A DNA stretch of 11,982 bases from an uncultured Oscillospiraceae bacterium. GTDB taxonomy: Bacteria > Bacillota > Clostridia > Oscillospirales > Oscillospiraceae. The translations under genes were made by a program, and so were the position numbers. Below, one piece after another: positions 6,004 through 11,982 of the stretch; position 1 is the first letter of the stretch; each line of letters starts with the position of its first letter. The DNA is taken from NCBI GenBank assembly GCA_900763675.1, contig CAAFLE010000111.1, positions 1 to 11,982 of the forward strand. The letters are read 5' to 3'. Below the pieces are notes generated by a model. The model was not told where the DNA came from and ran no database searches. It saw only the letters and a program-made list of their open reading frames with translations.

Positions 6004-6333
6004 TCAGCAATTGGATACGACGCAGTACATCTGCATTTCCTCGGCGCCGTCGTTGAATACCGAGTGCGCGTGACCCTTCGGGCAGTAATGCACGACGCCC
6101 GGATCGAGCGGCAGCACCTCGCCGTCGTACAGCACCTTGGCGTGGCCCGAAAGAATGTAGCAGATCTCGCTGCTGGTCTCATGGGTGTGCATTCCGATGG
6201 AGCAGCCGGGCTGTACGCGCACGAGCATGATCTTTCCGGCATCGTCCATAAAGCGCCGGAGATAGATGGTGCCGTCGCCGCCGAGCATATGCTCCGCTGC
6301 GGTTTCCTCGATCTGGCTGAGATGAATGAGCAT
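6004..6333 (-). CDS. Small single-domain cupin protein
   Basis: A 109-residue cytoplasmic cupin. Both cupin motifs are complete: motif 1 is G43-x5-HTH-x4-E-x6-G (GCSIGMHTHETSSEICYILSG, split as residues 43-52 and 53-63) with likely metal ligands His49, His51 and Glu56; motif 2 is P-x-G-x2-H-x3-N at 85-94 with the fourth ligand His90. It therefore should bind a divalent metal in a beta-barrel. Cupins of this size include sugar isomerases, dioxygenases and ligand sensors, and the sequence alone does not choose. The start is supported by AGGAGG at 6342-6347, eight bases upstream. It lies 89 bases after the Nudix gene on the same strand with no clear promoter, so it is probably the last gene of that operon. 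The last residue is Cys. Confidence 0.85.
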   Translation of the reverse strand: MLIHLSQIEETAAEHMLGGDGTIYLRRFMDDAGKIMLVRVQPGCSIGMHTHETSSEICYILSGHAKVLYDGEVLPLDPGVVHYCPKGHAHSVFNDGAEEMQMYCVVSNC

Positions 6334-6357
6334 GGGAAATTCCTCCTCTTATTTTCG

Positions 6358-6371
6358 GTGTCGATTGACAC
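6358..6371. repeat. Inverted repeat GTGTC-gatt-GACAC before the cupin gene
   Basis: A perfect five-base inverted repeat with a four-base centre, about ten bases before the cupin ribosome binding site. It could be an operator or a weak hairpin affecting the leader. There is nothing further to support a function. Confidence 0.25.
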
Positions 6372-6422
6372 GTTCGGGCAAAATGGAAGCGCTGACCGGT
6401 CCGTCCGGGAAATGCGCGGCTT

Positions 6423-6899
6423 TTATAGATCCATCGGCACGCCGTTCAGCGCGGCGGCGGTCAGCTCCTCGCCGCGGTAGACGAGCTTGAGCGAGAAAAA
6501 GGGCGCTCCCTCCGCCAGCAGGCGGAGAAAGATCTTGTCGCCCTCCCAGAGCTTTTTGGACAAAAGCTCCTCCTTGCCGATCCATGCAAGCTCGCCCTCG
6601 TCGCAGGGCTTTTCCTCGCCGGTCCATGCGTCGGCGGTGAACAGGTGCATATACTCGCACGGCCAAACGTCCGAAACGAACGTCACAAGCCCCCGGTACC
6701 GCCAGCGCGTGAGCGTCAGCCCCGTCTCCTCATACACCTCGCGCCGCAGACAGTCCTCCGGGCTTTCGCCCGGCTCGAACTTGCCGCCGACGCCGATCCA
6801 TTTATCGTGGTTCTCGTCGTTTTCCTTTTTCGTCCGGTGGAGCATCAGATACTCCCCGCCGCGCTCCAGATAGCAGAGCGTCGTCAGCTTTGCGTCCAT
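6423..6899 (-). CDS. Nudix hydrolase (MutT / 8-oxo-dGTPase-like)
   Basis: A 158-residue Nudix enzyme that hydrolyses a nucleoside diphosphate linked to another group. The Nudix box is perfect: G39-x5-E45-x7-R53-E54-V-Y-E57-E58-T-G60-L, with the Glu cluster that binds Mg. The N-terminal MDAKLTTLCYLERGGEYLMLHR and the WIGVGGKFEPGE context resemble clostridial proteins annotated as 8-oxo-dGTP diphosphatase, but substrate is not proven. ATG at 6899 is chosen because GAGGAG (6908-6913) lies eight bases upstream; a GTG at 6929 has no good site. It overlaps the end of the pseudouridine synthase gene by 16 bases, which suggests translational coupling. Confidence 0.9.
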   Translation of the reverse strand: MDAKLTTLCYLERGGEYLMLHRTKKENDENHDKWIGVGGKFEPGESPEDCLRREVYEETGLTLTRWRYRGLVTFVSDVWPCEYMHLFTADAWTGEEKPCDEGELAWIGKEELLSKKLWEGDKIFLRLLAEGAPFFSLKLVYRGEELTAAALNGVPMDL

Positions 6900-7543
6900 T
6901 CGGATAGCTCCTCGCAAAACTCCGTCCACGGGTACGCCGCGTCCGGGCTTTTATGAAATGTCATCGTCTCGCCGGTGACCGGGTGCGGAAAGGCGAGCGT
7001 GCAGGAAAAGAGCGCGATATTTCCCTCGCCGCTGCCGCCGTATTTCGCGTCGCCCCAGAGAGGAGCGCCGTGTGCGGCAAACTGGCAGCGGATCTGGTGC
7101 GACCGTCCGGTGTACAGCCGGACGCGGTAGAGCCAAAGCCCGCCGCGCTCGGCGAGAGTCTGATAGCCAAGCCGCGCTTCGCGCACGTCTTTCCCCGGCG
7201 CTTTGGCGACGAACGTTTTCCGGAGATTTCGATCGCGCCGGAGAAGGTCGTAAAGCTCGCCGTCCGGCTGCGGGAGTGCGCCGCAGGCGGCGGCGAGATA
7301 TTCCTTCCGCACCGCGCCGGTCTGTATCGCCTTGCCGAGATCGGACGCCGCGTGGCGCGTCCGGGCGTATACCATCACGCCGCCGACGGCGGCGTCCAGC
7401 CGGTGTACAGTGTAAATCGGGGCGGTTTCGCCGCCCAGCGCCGTGCGCAGCCGCGACGGCATCCCGCCCGGCTCGTCCGTGGAAAGTACGCCCGCCGGCT
7501 TTACGCACACCACGATCTTATTATCGAGATACAAAAGCTCCAA
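6884..7543 (-). CDS. RluA-family pseudouridine synthase
   Basis: A 219-residue pseudouridine synthase that isomerises specific uridines in rRNA or tRNA. Motif II is VHRLDAAVGG (46-55) with catalytic Asp50; the usual K-x-T-S-G after the Asp is replaced by AAVGG. Motif III is RLYTGRSHQIR (141-151) followed by GAPLWGDAKYG. There is no N-terminal S4 domain, so it is a short RluA/TruC-like form. The start codon is TTG at 7541-7543: GGGGAG lies at 7551-7556 seven bases upstream, no ATG is nearby, and the protein opens with the family-typical LLYLDNKIVVCVKPAG. It has its own extended -10 promoter and is first in an operon with the Nudix and probably the cupin gene. The exact RNA target cannot be told. 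Confidence 0.9.
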   Translation of the reverse strand: MELLYLDNKIVVCVKPAGVLSTDEPGGMPSRLRTALGGETAPIYTVHRLDAAVGGVMVYARTRHAASDLGKAIQTGAVRKEYLAAACGALPQPDGELYDLLRRDRNLRKTFVAKAPGKDVREARLGYQTLAERGGLWLYRVRLYTGRSHQIRCQFAAHGAPLWGDAKYGGSGEGNIALFSCTLAFPHPVTGETMTFHKSPDAAYPWTEFCEELSEWTQS

Positions 7544-7564
7544 AGCCGCACTCCCCTTTTCGCC

Positions 7565-7594
7565 ATCATATCACGTTCCCCGGTAGCGCCGCAA
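7565..7594 (-). promoter_or_regulatory. Promoter of the pseudouridine synthase operon
   Basis: Minus strand: -35 TTGCGG (plus 7589-7594), 18-base spacer, -10 TATGAT (plus 7565-7570) preceded by TGA, an extended -10. The leader would be only about 15 bases long, just enough for the GGGGAG site. Confidence 0.55.
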
Positions 7595-7603
7595 GAAGAT
7601 TTG

Positions 7604-7612
7604 TGCTATACT
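7604..7612 (+). promoter_or_regulatory. Extended -10 promoter of the methylase operon
   Basis: TGC followed by TATACT at 7607-7612. No good -35 lies 17 bases upstream (TAGCGC at 7584-7589), so it would depend on the extended -10. It is interleaved with the opposing promoter, and its start point falls just before AAGGAGG at 7624-7630. Confidence 0.45.
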
Positions 7613-7639
7613 TTTCCGCAGAAAAGGAGGCGACCGACC

Positions 7640-8566
7640 TTGCCGGACATCCATCCCGCATACTGCGAAGCGTTTCGCTGCACCGCGTCCGTCTGCCGCC
7701 ACAACTGCTGCATCGGCTGGGAGATCGACATAGACGAAAAAAGCGCGGCACGCTATGCCGCGCTCCCCGGAGCTTTGGGCGAGAGAGTCCGCGCCGCCGT
7801 CGTGCCGGGCGATCCGCCGCGCTTCCGGCTGGACGGCGCCGGGCGGTGCGTCCTGCTCGGCTGCGACGATCTCTGCGAGATCCAGCGCACGCTCGGCGAG
7901 AGTGCGCTCTGCGCCATCTGCCGCGACCACCCGCGCTACCGGGTGTTCCTCCCCGGACGCACCGAGATCGGGCTGGGTCTTTGCTGCGAGGAGGCAGCGC
8001 GGCTGCTGCTCTCCGAAACGGAGAGGATCACGCTGCGCGGGACAGTTTCCGCCGCTCCTCCGCAGCAAACGGTAGAGCTGCTGCTCTTCCGGCAGAAGCT
8101 GCTCGACGCCGCGCAGGACCGCACGCGCTCTCTCGGCGCCCGGATGCGGAAAATTCTCGCGCTCTCCGGCGCGGCGCTGCCCCGCCGGTCCGCGGCGAAC
8201 TGGGCGGCGTTTTTCTCTGCACTGGAGCCGCTGGAGCCTTCGTTCCCGGATACGCTCTCGCGGCTCCGCAGCGAGGTGGATTTTTCGCACTTCCACACCG
8301 TTTCCGCCGCGTGGGAGACGGAGTATGAGCAGCTGCTCGTCTATTTCCTGCTGCGCCATCTGCTCGCGGACGAGGGGCGCGAAACGGCGGCACGCGCCGC
8401 CTTTGCGGTTTTGAGTACCGCCATGCTCTATGCGCTCGGCGCGGCGGTACGGACGCAGACCGGCTCGCTCTCTTTCGCCGACCGCGTCGAGCTGGCGCGG
8501 CTCTGGTCCGCCAATGTGGAATATTCCGAGGAAAACCTGCGGGCGGTCTTCGATGAGTTGACATAA
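7640..8566 (+). CDS. FliB-like lysine-N-methylase (cysteine-rich, Fe-S type)
   Basis: A 308-residue protein of the FliB family, named for methylation of lysines in Salmonella flagellin. The N-terminal third is cysteine-rich: Cys9, Cys14, Cys19, Cys23, Cys24 (CRHNCCIGWEIDID), Cys70, Cys75, Cys79, the CAICRDHPRYR block with Cys91 and Cys94, and GLGLCCEEAARLLL with Cys115 and Cys116. This is the usual FliB/YkgJ-like metal or Fe-S binding pattern. The C-terminal part is helical without clear motifs. The start codon is TTG at 7640-7642, supported by AAGGAGG at 7624-7630, nine bases upstream; the frame extends further back but overlaps the divergent gene. No flagellar gene is nearby, so flagellin is not an obvious substrate here. 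Cytidine deaminase follows after 22 bases in the same operon. Confidence 0.85.
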   Translation: MPDIHPAYCEAFRCTASVCRHNCCIGWEIDIDEKSAARYAALPGALGERVRAAVVPGDPPRFRLDGAGRCVLLGCDDLCEIQRTLGESALCAICRDHPRYRVFLPGRTEIGLGLCCEEAARLLLSETERITLRGTVSAAPPQQTVELLLFRQKLLDAAQDRTRSLGARMRKILALSGAALPRRSAANWAAFFSALEPLEPSFPDTLSRLRSEVDFSHFHTVSAAWETEYEQLLVYFLLRHLLADEGRETAARAAFAVLSTAMLYALGAAVRTQTGSLSFADRVELARLWSANVEYSEENLRAVFDELT

Positions 8567-8588
8567 TTTTTTAGTGAGGGGCACTGTT

Positions 8589-9017
8589 ATGGATATTTGG
8601 GAAACTTTGTATGAGCGTGCGGCGAAGGAATATCACCCGGAGGATGTTTCGCCGTTTATTTATGCGCACCATGTCGTGTACGCATTGGAAAGCGAGAACG
8701 GCGAAATCTATACGGGCTTCTGCATCGAGTCGTGCAGCGGCGTTATGAATCTCTGCGCCGAGCGCGTCGCGGCGCTGAATATGTACATTCAGAGCGGGCA
8801 GACGAAGATCCGGCGGCTCATTGCCTTCCGGGACAAGCCGCCCTACGGCGAGGGCAGCGGGATGCCGTGCGGCGCGTGCCGGGAGTTCCTTTTGCAGCTT
8901 GACGAGGAAAATGAGAACACGGAAATTCTGGTCGATTACGCAAGCCGCGAGACCGTAACGCTCCGCGAGCTGACTCCCAAATGGTGGGGCAAGGAACGCT
9001 GCGCCGCGCCGAACTGA
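8589..9017 (+). CDS. cdd: Cytidine deaminase family protein
   Basis: A 142-residue zinc-dependent deaminase of the cytidine deaminase superfamily, expected to convert cytidine or deoxycytidine to the uridine form in nucleoside salvage. The zinc and catalytic motif CAERVAALN (56-64) supplies one Cys ligand and the catalytic Glu58, and PCGACREFLLQL (93-104) supplies the other two Cys ligands. The long opening DIWETLYERAAKEY and the ending LTPKWWGKER are typical of a clostridial subgroup. ATG at 8589 is chosen because GAGGGG (8576-8581) lies seven bases upstream. It is probably co-transcribed with the FliB-like gene and ends in a long terminator hairpin. Its product would feed the pyrimidine-nucleoside phosphorylase encoded opposite. 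Confidence 0.9.
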   Translation: MDIWETLYERAAKEYHPEDVSPFIYAHHVVYALESENGEIYTGFCIESCSGVMNLCAERVAALNMYIQSGQTKIRRLIAFRDKPPYGEGSGMPCGACREFLLQLDEENENTEILVDYASRETVTLRELTPKWWGKERCAAPN

Positions 9018-9022
9018 CAGTA

Positions 9023-9055
9023 AGCCCCCTCCGGGCGTAGCCCGGAGGGGGCTTT
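9023..9055 (+). terminator. Convergent terminator between cdd and the phosphorylase gene
   Basis: A perfect 14-base stem (9023-9036 with 9040-9053) and a three-base loop, with a short T-tract after it (CTTTGG). Because the genes on both sides point toward it, it may act in both directions. Confidence 0.8.
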
Positions 9056-9069
9056 GGTATGTATGGGGT

Positions 9070-10374
<1,305 letters not shown>

Positions 10375-10396
10375 AATACAACACCTCTTTGCCATG

Positions 10397-10425
10397 ATTT
10401 TATCACATTCCGCATCCGGAAACAA
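10397..10425 (-). promoter_or_regulatory. Promoter of the pyrimidine-nucleoside phosphorylase gene
   Basis: Minus strand: -35 TTGTTT (plus 10420-10425), 17-base spacer, -10 TAAAAT (plus 10397-10402) preceded by TGA, giving an extended -10. The start point lies immediately before the AGAGGTG site. Confidence 0.55.
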
Positions 10426-10471
10426 GGACTTCCCGCATTGCCGAAAAAAGACAGAAATCGGATTTTTTCTA

Positions 10472-10500
10472 TTGACATTTCCGGCAGCGGATGCTATTAT
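10472..10500 (+). promoter_or_regulatory. Consensus sigma-A promoter of tRNA-Leu
   Basis: A perfect TTGACA at 10472-10477, exactly 17 bases, and TATTAT at 10495-10500 with a TGC extension. This is the strongest promoter in the window and lies 17 bases before the tRNA. Confidence 0.9.
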
Positions 10501-10517
10501 AGGCAAGCTGACAGTAT

Positions 10518-10605
10518 GCGCGAGTGGTGGAATTGGTAGACTCGCTAGATTCAGGTTCTAGTGTCCACTCCGGACGTGGGGGTTCAAGTCCCCCCTCGCG
10601 CACCA
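10518..10605 (+). tRNA. tRNA-Leu (anticodon CAG), CCA encoded
   Basis: An 88-base class II tRNA. Acceptor stem gcgcgag (10518-10524) pairs with ctcgcgc (10595-10601), then discriminator A and encoded CCA (10603-10605). The anticodon arm is ctaga-ttCAGgt-tctag with anticodon CAG, reading CUG. A long variable arm (tgtccactccggac region) is as expected for leucine. The T arm is ggggg-ttcaagt-ccccc (10578-10594). It is a single tRNA with its own promoter and terminator, and it borders the prophage remnant. Confidence 0.97.
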
Positions 10606-10608
10606 AAA

Positions 10609-10638
10609 CCCCGAAGCCTCAACGGTTTCGGGGTTTTT
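10609..10638 (+). terminator. Terminator after tRNA-Leu
   Basis: A ten-pair stem with one G-U (10609-10618 with 10624-10633), a five-base loop, then TTTTT at 10634-10638. Confidence 0.9.
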
Positions 10639-10665
10639 ATTATGCCTTTTTCGGTGCGATTTGCT

Positions 10666-11046
10666 CTAGATTTTGTCTACCCTACAGTATCCAGATTTTT
10701 TAGGGAGAAAAAATCTATTATGGGGCATCGCACGAGCATCAAAAATCCAAGACTCAGCCGGATATTCGTCCTGCTGCACAACAGCATAATTTCAGATCTT
10801 CTGCTGCGCCGCATCGCCGCTGTCCAGCTCGCACAGCTCGAAAGACTGCGCAACAACAGGCTTTTTCATCGTGTCGTAACTGTTCCCGAAAATGTCCTTT
10901 TTGCTCTCGGTAGACCAGTCGTATTCCTCGGAGCTGTCCTCCACGCGTTTGCCAATCACCAACCACACGGACTGGTGCTCGTGCCGGTGTTCAGATAAGC
11001 GAGAAGCAGCTCACACGCTACTGTCTGCCCAGCAGTCGTAGCTCAA
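10666..11046 (-). pseudogene. Decayed phage tail-tube-like gene (frameshifts and stop)
   Basis: Leftward reading yields two pieces that only make sense together. Right after a TTG overlapping the previous stop (TTGA, plus 11043-11046), the +1 frame from 11042 to 10968 reads ATTAGQTVACELLLAYLNTG and then TSTSP. From there the original frame continues VWLVIGKRVEDSSEEYDW, then KKDIFGNSYDTMKKPVVAQS and ELDSGDAAQQKI, and hits TGA at plus 10792-10794. The same frame then stays open for 41 more codons to 10666. ELLxAYLNTGT-SPVW and DIFGNSY-T-KKP resemble tail-tube-type structural proteins of clostridial siphophages (recalled from family knowledge, not searched). Two compensating indels plus a stop indicate a dead gene. 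It directly follows the minor-capsid-like gene, the order expected in phage morphogenesis modules. Confidence 0.6.
10693..10716. repeat. Inverted repeat agatttttt-agggag-aaaaaatct
   Basis: A perfect nine-base inverted repeat with a six-base centre, in the AT-rich stretch between the tRNA terminator and the phage remnant. It could be a remnant regulatory site or a terminator; neither can be shown. Confidence 0.3.
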
Positions 11047-11360
11047 GTGTAAATCACCTCGCATATTAAAGTTAATAGGATCTGATGATCCTCTGCACCA
11101 CCCTCATATCGGGCAAAGAGAGCCGCCGTGTCGCGTTTGACCTTGCGTACACGGATACCGTCCGAAATCGTCAGACTATCCGCGGCTGTCTCCACCCATG
11201 CGCCGTATGCATCCAACACTTCATCCGCGTTCATTCGCTCATCGGCTTTTTTCGCCGCAGTACGCAAAATCAACTTCATCTGGCACTGCGCCTGATACGA
11301 ACCGTCGATAAACTGTTTGGTCTTGTACGTTGCCTGAATCGTGGAAACGCAAAAAAGAGC
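11043..11360 (-). pseudogene. Phage minor capsid-like protein, 5' truncated
   Basis: The leftward frame between an in-frame TAG (plus 11361-11363) and the stop at 11043-11045 contains TIQATYKTKQFIDGSYQAQ, CQMKLILRTAAKKADERMNA, a central GAWVETA-ADSLTISDGIRV stretch, and ends RYEGGAEDHQILLTLICEVI. The FIDGSYQAQ, ADERMNADEVLDA and EDHQILLTLxxEV elements match the C-terminal part of minor capsid / head-completion proteins of clostridial phages (family knowledge). Translation could begin only at an internal ATG (11277-11279), giving 78 residues, while the conserved coding extends upstream to about 11340 where it stops abruptly at a junction. The N-terminal half of a normal gene is therefore missing. 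Its stop overlaps the start of the tail-like gene. Confidence 0.6.
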
Positions 11361-11382
11361 CTATCTCCGTTGAGACAAACTC
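11351..11382 (-). terminator. Minus-strand terminator at the mobile-element junction
   Basis: GAGTTTGTCTC (plus 11372-11382) pairs with GAGATAGGCTC (plus 11357-11367) through G-U tolerant pairs, four-base loop, followed by TTTTTT (plus 11351-11356). It ends the transcript arriving from the right and stands about ten bases before the truncated phage reading frame. Confidence 0.75.
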
Positions 11383-11561
11383 CTTGAATGTTTATATATG
11401 CATGGCCGCTGTTGAGCAGTAGCGGCGCGGTATTTGTATCCCCCTCCGCAGGGGCAAGACAGGGGGAAAGGAAGGAAGCCCTGCCAAAGCAAGACCGTTA
11501 TTTCTGTACCCGCCACAAGGTCAGGCGGCGCTCTCTGTTATGCTTTTGAAGAATAGGCATA
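11383..11561. other. Non-coding mobile-element end region
   Basis: No frame with good start signals is seen on either strand. The stretch contains small nested inverted repeats (CCGCT...AGCGG at 11405-11424, and TCCCCC/GGGGGA around 11439-11467). A leftward ATG at about 11558 opens only a short peptide beginning MPILQKHNRERR, with no clear ribosome binding site. The layout is that of a terminal region of an integrative element. Confidence 0.4.
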
Positions 11562-11590
11562 GAAAAAGCACCGTGTGTTTACACGATGCT
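11562..11590 (-). terminator. Terminator after the 62-residue protein gene
   Basis: Minus strand: AGCATCGTGT (plus 11581-11590) pairs with ACACGGTGCT (plus 11567-11576, one G-U), four-base loop, then TTTTT from plus 11563-11567. Confidence 0.8.
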
Positions 11591-11596
11591 TAAAAA

Positions 11597-11785
11597 CTAT
11601 ATTTCGGATATTTCTGCAATGTCCTCAAGAGGAATATCTACAAAACCGATACTTAGATACACTCTCAACTCGTCGTCATCATCGAGTTCCGTTTCCATAT
11701 AGCACTTGCCGATGCGTGTATACCCGTCCTTGCAAATTACACGGACATTTTTAAGGTTATAATTTGCCGCCTCTCGTGGGGTCAT
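11597..11785 (-). CDS. Small acidic protein of unknown function (62 aa)
   Basis: A 62-residue protein beginning MTPREAANYNLKNVRV and ending DIPLEDIAEISEI, with an acidic run DDDDE at about 35-39. Alternating strands (KNVRVIC, TRIGKCYMETEL, RVYLSIGFVDIPL) suggest a small beta-barrel resembling Sm-like or SH3-like folds; this is a structural guess only. No signal peptide or membrane segment is present. AAAGGAG lies 12 bases before the ATG, which is long, so translation may be weak. A terminator follows 7 bases after the stop. It sits between a recombinase-like gene end and the element terminus, so it is probably mobile-element cargo or an accessory gene. I know no function. Confidence 0.65.
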   Translation of the reverse strand: MTPREAANYNLKNVRVICKDGYTRIGKCYMETELDDDDELRVYLSIGFVDIPLEDIAEISEI

Positions 11786-11892
11786 AACTGTCTTTCGCTC
11801 CTTTCATATCGGCATAAGTCGGAACAATATGCCAGCCCTTTTTTACTGATGTGCGATAAAGAAGTAATAGAAGTGTAAAAAATTTTGCCGTT

Positions 11893-11925
11893 CCTATCCG
11901 GCACTTGCGCATTGTGTCGGATAGG
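11893..11925. repeat. 12-pair hairpin after the right-edge gene
   Basis: cctatccggcac (11893-11904) and gtgtcggatagg (11914-11925) pair with one G-U in the plus sense, nine-base loop. In the minus sense an A-C mismatch breaks it into 8 plus 3 pairs, and a T6 tract (plus 11878-11883 region) follows only about ten bases later. It could be a weak terminator of the leftward gene at the edge, or a recombinase-associated repeat. Confidence 0.4.
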
Positions 11926-11933
11926 TCGGGCGG

Positions 11934-11982
11934 TTATTCGGGCAAGTCCACCTTGCCAACAAAAGAATAATAAATCTCAATG
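11934..11982 (-). CDS. C-terminal end of a likely large serine recombinase
   Basis: Only the last 15 codons are in the window: the leftward frame reads IEIYYSFVGKVDLPE and then TAA (plus 11934-11936). The pattern IEI-YY-F-G-xD-P resembles the extreme C-terminus (DUF4368 region) of large serine recombinases carried by clostridial integrative elements. This is a recall-based guess from 15 residues. The position at one end of apparent mobile DNA, transcribed toward the proposed element end, fits. It could be another protein ending. Confidence 0.4.
   Translation of the reverse strand, partial: IEIYYSFVGKVDLPE

Noticed and set aside
8558..8563. Perfect TTGACA at the end of the FliB-like gene as a cdd promoter
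   Set aside because: No -10-like hexamer lies 16-18 bases downstream, and the 22-base gap suggests co-transcription.
10792..10794. In-frame TGA in the tail-like gene as a recoded codon
   Set aside because: Two nearby frameshifts already show the gene is decaying, and other genes here use TGA as stop.
10561..10998. Plus-strand open frame starting inside tRNA-Leu
   Set aside because: It overlaps the tRNA and its terminator, and the opposite strand carries the phage-like coding.
10640..11982. Duplicated tRNA-Leu 3' end as an att site
   Set aside because: No second copy of the T-arm/acceptor sequence was found downstream within the window.

Overview
The window looks like a chromosomal segment of a GC-rich, low-motility gut-type Clostridium relative (Oscillospiraceae/Ruminococcaceae-like). 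This is inference from strong AGGAGG-type ribosome binding sites, sigma-A promoters often with an extended -10, UUG start codons, small tightly packed operons, and gene families common in such genomes. No organism name can be read from the sequence itself.

Layout. Bases 1-114 hold the start of an unidentified leftward gene with a clear promoter. A rightward class II fructose-bisphosphate aldolase (360-1295) and a rightward DUF2461 gene (1362-2018) follow, each closed by a strong terminator. A long leftward block covers 2064-7543. In transcription order it holds an RluA-type pseudouridine synthase, a Nudix hydrolase and a cupin (7543 to 6004), then an XRE regulator with a cysteine-laddered repeat domain, a solo MazF toxin, an unknown two-domain protein, a cytidylate-kinase-like protein and an intracellular GH13 amylase-family enzyme. 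A divergent promoter pair at 7565-7612 then starts the rightward FliB-like lysine-N-methylase plus cytidine deaminase operon (7640-9017). This converges on a leftward pyrimidine-nucleoside phosphorylase (9070-10374). A tRNA-Leu(CAG) with textbook promoter and terminator sits at 10518-10605.

From about 10640 to the end the composition becomes more AT-rich and the content changes to mobile-element debris, all leftward. Two decayed phage structural genes (minor capsid C-terminal part and a frameshifted tail-tube-like gene) lie next to the tRNA. Upstream of them are an abrupt junction and terminator, a 62-residue small protein, and at the right edge the last residues of a protein that resembles the C-terminus of a large serine recombinase. 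I read this as one end of a second mobile element inserted into a prophage remnant that itself sits beside a tRNA gene.

How the genes relate. Cytidine deaminase and pyrimidine-nucleoside phosphorylase are consecutive pyrimidine-nucleoside salvage steps on convergent transcripts. RluA and Nudix overlap and are probably translationally coupled. The least explained parts are the XRE/cysteine-ladder protein with its inverted-repeat-rich upstream region, the MazF terminator that overlaps the next gene's ribosome binding site, and the right-hand nested mobile remnants.
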